Source: Legionella gratiana
GTDB lineage: Bacteria > Pseudomonadota > Gammaproteobacteria > Legionellales > Legionellaceae
Direction of reading: 5' to 3'
DNA length: 64,000 bases
Assembly (NCBI RefSeq): GCF_001467695.1
Contig: NZ_LNYE01000006.1
Location: 62,001 to 126,000, forward strand
The notes under the pieces are model-generated. The model was not told the DNA's origin. It was given only the letters and a program-made list of their open reading frames with translations, and ran no database searches. Made by a program: the position numbers and the translations under genes. This document shows, in pieces, positions 62,902-64,000 of the stretch (the stretch's first letter is position 1; each line of letters begins with the position of its first letter).

Positions 62902-64000
62902 TTAACGCTCAGAATAAATAACAACCTGATTTTTTCCATTTTGCTTTGCTTTATATAATGCTTGATCCGCGTAATTTATAATATCATTAAAATCATGACT
63001 ATGATTCAAATTCGAAATTCCAAGACTGATCGTCACATGTACTTGTTGATCATTGATTTTAAAAGCATAGTTCGAAAATTGAAGACGTAAGTCGTTGCAA
63101 ATTTTTTGGCAGTTTTCAAGATTTGTACCAGGCAATATCAGCACAAACTCCTCGCCACCGTACCGTCCAATAATATCTTGATTACGTAAACTCATCATGA
63201 GCATAGAGGCAAGTTTTTTAATTACAACATCGCCAAAAGGATGGCCATAGGTATCATTAATTAATTTAAAATTATCAATATCAATCATCACAAAAGAAAG
63301 CGATGAGTTCTGTTGTTTTGCTCTGGTAATTTCAATATTTAAACGATTTAAAACACTTGAATGATTTAATAAACCCGTCAAACTATCTGTGGTCATATAA
63401 TAATTTAAAATACTTGCGCGATTTGATCGCGATCTGACTGCAGAAACTAAATCTTGGGGCGAAACAGGTTTGGTAAGAAAATCATCCCCACCTAAACTAA
63501 TTGCCGCTAATTTCTTGTTTTTATCATCTTCTGTAGAAAGAAAAATAATGGGGATTTTCGTGTATCGTCTATCCTTGCGTAGTAGCATTGCAAGCTCTAA
63601 ACCAGAACATTCCGGCATATAAATATCCATCAAAATTAAATCAGGCTGAAATGTTTCAAGCTCTTTTAACAAATCCAATGGTTTTGTAATAGCCCGAGTA
63701 ATCATATCCGCTTGTTTTAAAATCAACGAATAAAATTCAGCCAAAGATTGTGAATCATCCAGAATTAAAATGCGATAGGTTTCATTAATTGGGGAAGTAC
63801 AATTTAAATTCACTTCTTGTATCATGTATGAGACATCGAGCGGTTTTTGAAAAAAAGCAACACAACCAGCACGTATCGCAGTGAGTCGAGGTAGTAAATC
63901 AGCATTAGGAACAATACAAAATAATTGAATGAGCCTCGTCTGTTGTTTTTCTAGAGTAGCGAGATATTCAAGGGAGCTTTTATTTAAATAGTTGGTATCA
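62902..64000 (-). CDS. Response-regulator diguanylate cyclase REC-REC-GGDEF (N-terminus beyond right edge)
   Basis: An ATG at 63825 gives 307 residues, but the frame stays open to the right edge. The upstream 58 codons encode the end of a further REC-like domain (RLTAIRAGCVAFFQKPLDVSYM), so the true start lies outside. Second REC: RILILDDSQSLAEFY, phospho-acceptor in LILMDIYMPECSGLEL, STEDD and GGDDFLTKPVSP. GGDEF: GRYGGEEFVLIL with an intact RNQD inhibitory site five residues before it, so an active, product-regulated cyclase is expected. Resembles PleD. Confidence 0.9.
   Translation of the reverse strand, partial: DTNYLNKSSLEYLATLEKQQTRLIQLFCIVPNADLLPRLTAIRAGCVAFFQKPLDVSYMIQEVNLNCTSPINETYRILILDDSQSLAEFYSLILKQADMITRAITKPLDLLKELETFQPDLILMDIYMPECSGLELAMLLRKDRRYTKIPIIFLSTEDDKNKKLAAISLGGDDFLTKPVSPQDLVSAVRSRSNRASILNYYMTTDSLTGLLNHSSVLNRLNIEITRAKQQNSSLSFVMIDIDNFKLINDTYGHPFGDVVIKKLASMLMMSLRNQDIIGRYGGEEFVLILPGTNLENCQKICNDLRLQFSNYAFKINDQQVHVTISLGISNLNHSHDFNDIINYADQALYKAKQNGKNQVVIYSER

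Overview
The window is an AT-rich, densely coded stretch of a gammaproteobacterial chromosome that looks like a Legionella species. The main evidence is the adjacent icmH(dotU)-icmF pair of the Dot/Icm type IVB secretion system at 57.1-60.8 kb. Several large proteins of unknown family with coiled coils or glutamate-rich C-termini, as expected of Dot/Icm effectors, agree with this. No rRNA, tRNA, CRISPR array or complete transposase gene was seen. The genus call is inference from gene content, not from a database search.

Layout. 0-5 kb: a SAM methyltransferase cut by the left edge and an AurF-like diiron oxygenase form a minus-strand pair, followed by a secreted glycine-rich protein and an FkbH-like HAD protein. 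5-8.3 kb: the remnant of a short-chain dehydrogenase, a LysR regulator, and an arginine unit (lipoprotein binding protein plus ornithine carbamoyltransferase) behind two putative ARG boxes. 8.5-17.4 kb: an accessory block of small or unknown genes, including a 2H-phosphoesterase, an alpha/beta hydrolase, a cupin-like protein and repeat-containing proteins, interspersed with palindromic repeats. 17.4-25.6 kb: a MASE3-PAS sensor, a LysR/SnoaL-like divergent pair, NADH pyrophosphatase, a glutamine-rich coiled-coil protein and a PAS-PAS-GGDEF-EAL protein. 25.8-30.6 kb: a redox cluster of kynurenine 3-monooxygenase, a haem-oxygenase-fold diiron enzyme, a cytokinin-dehydrogenase-like flavoprotein and a convergent O-methyltransferase. 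It looks like a small biosynthetic locus and is the best candidate here for an undescribed pathway.

30.7-33.9 kb holds two large effector-like proteins, one with a kinase-like motif pattern. 34-43.3 kb is a mixed block: diacylglycerol kinase, a DUF2490 protein, GtrB/GtrA-type lipid-sugar genes, the fluoride channel CrcB with its DUF190 partner, a YdjC deacetylase, an EamA exporter, RdgB, a TPR-methyltransferase fusion and a PAS-LuxR regulator. 43.6-45 kb: a candidate effector with a C-terminal E-block. 45.2-50.6 kb: housekeeping genes (algC, dut, coaBC, radC, epmA).

50.5-56.6 kb is a complete minus-strand SUF iron-sulfur operon in transcription order rrf2-sufB-sufC-sufD-sufS-sufU-sufT-like-epmA, tightly packed with several overlapping stop/start codons. 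A 208-bp palindromic element separates its promoter end from the divergent icmH-icmF pair. The right end carries a Tim44-like protein, a 227-bp MITE-like element with perfect terminal repeats, a small gene with an apparent C-terminal frameshift, and a REC-REC-GGDEF protein cut by the right edge.

Many start sites were moved from the longest possible frame to an internal ATG with a Shine-Dalgarno sequence; each entry says so. Family names rest on recognised motifs and overall resemblance; no search was run.
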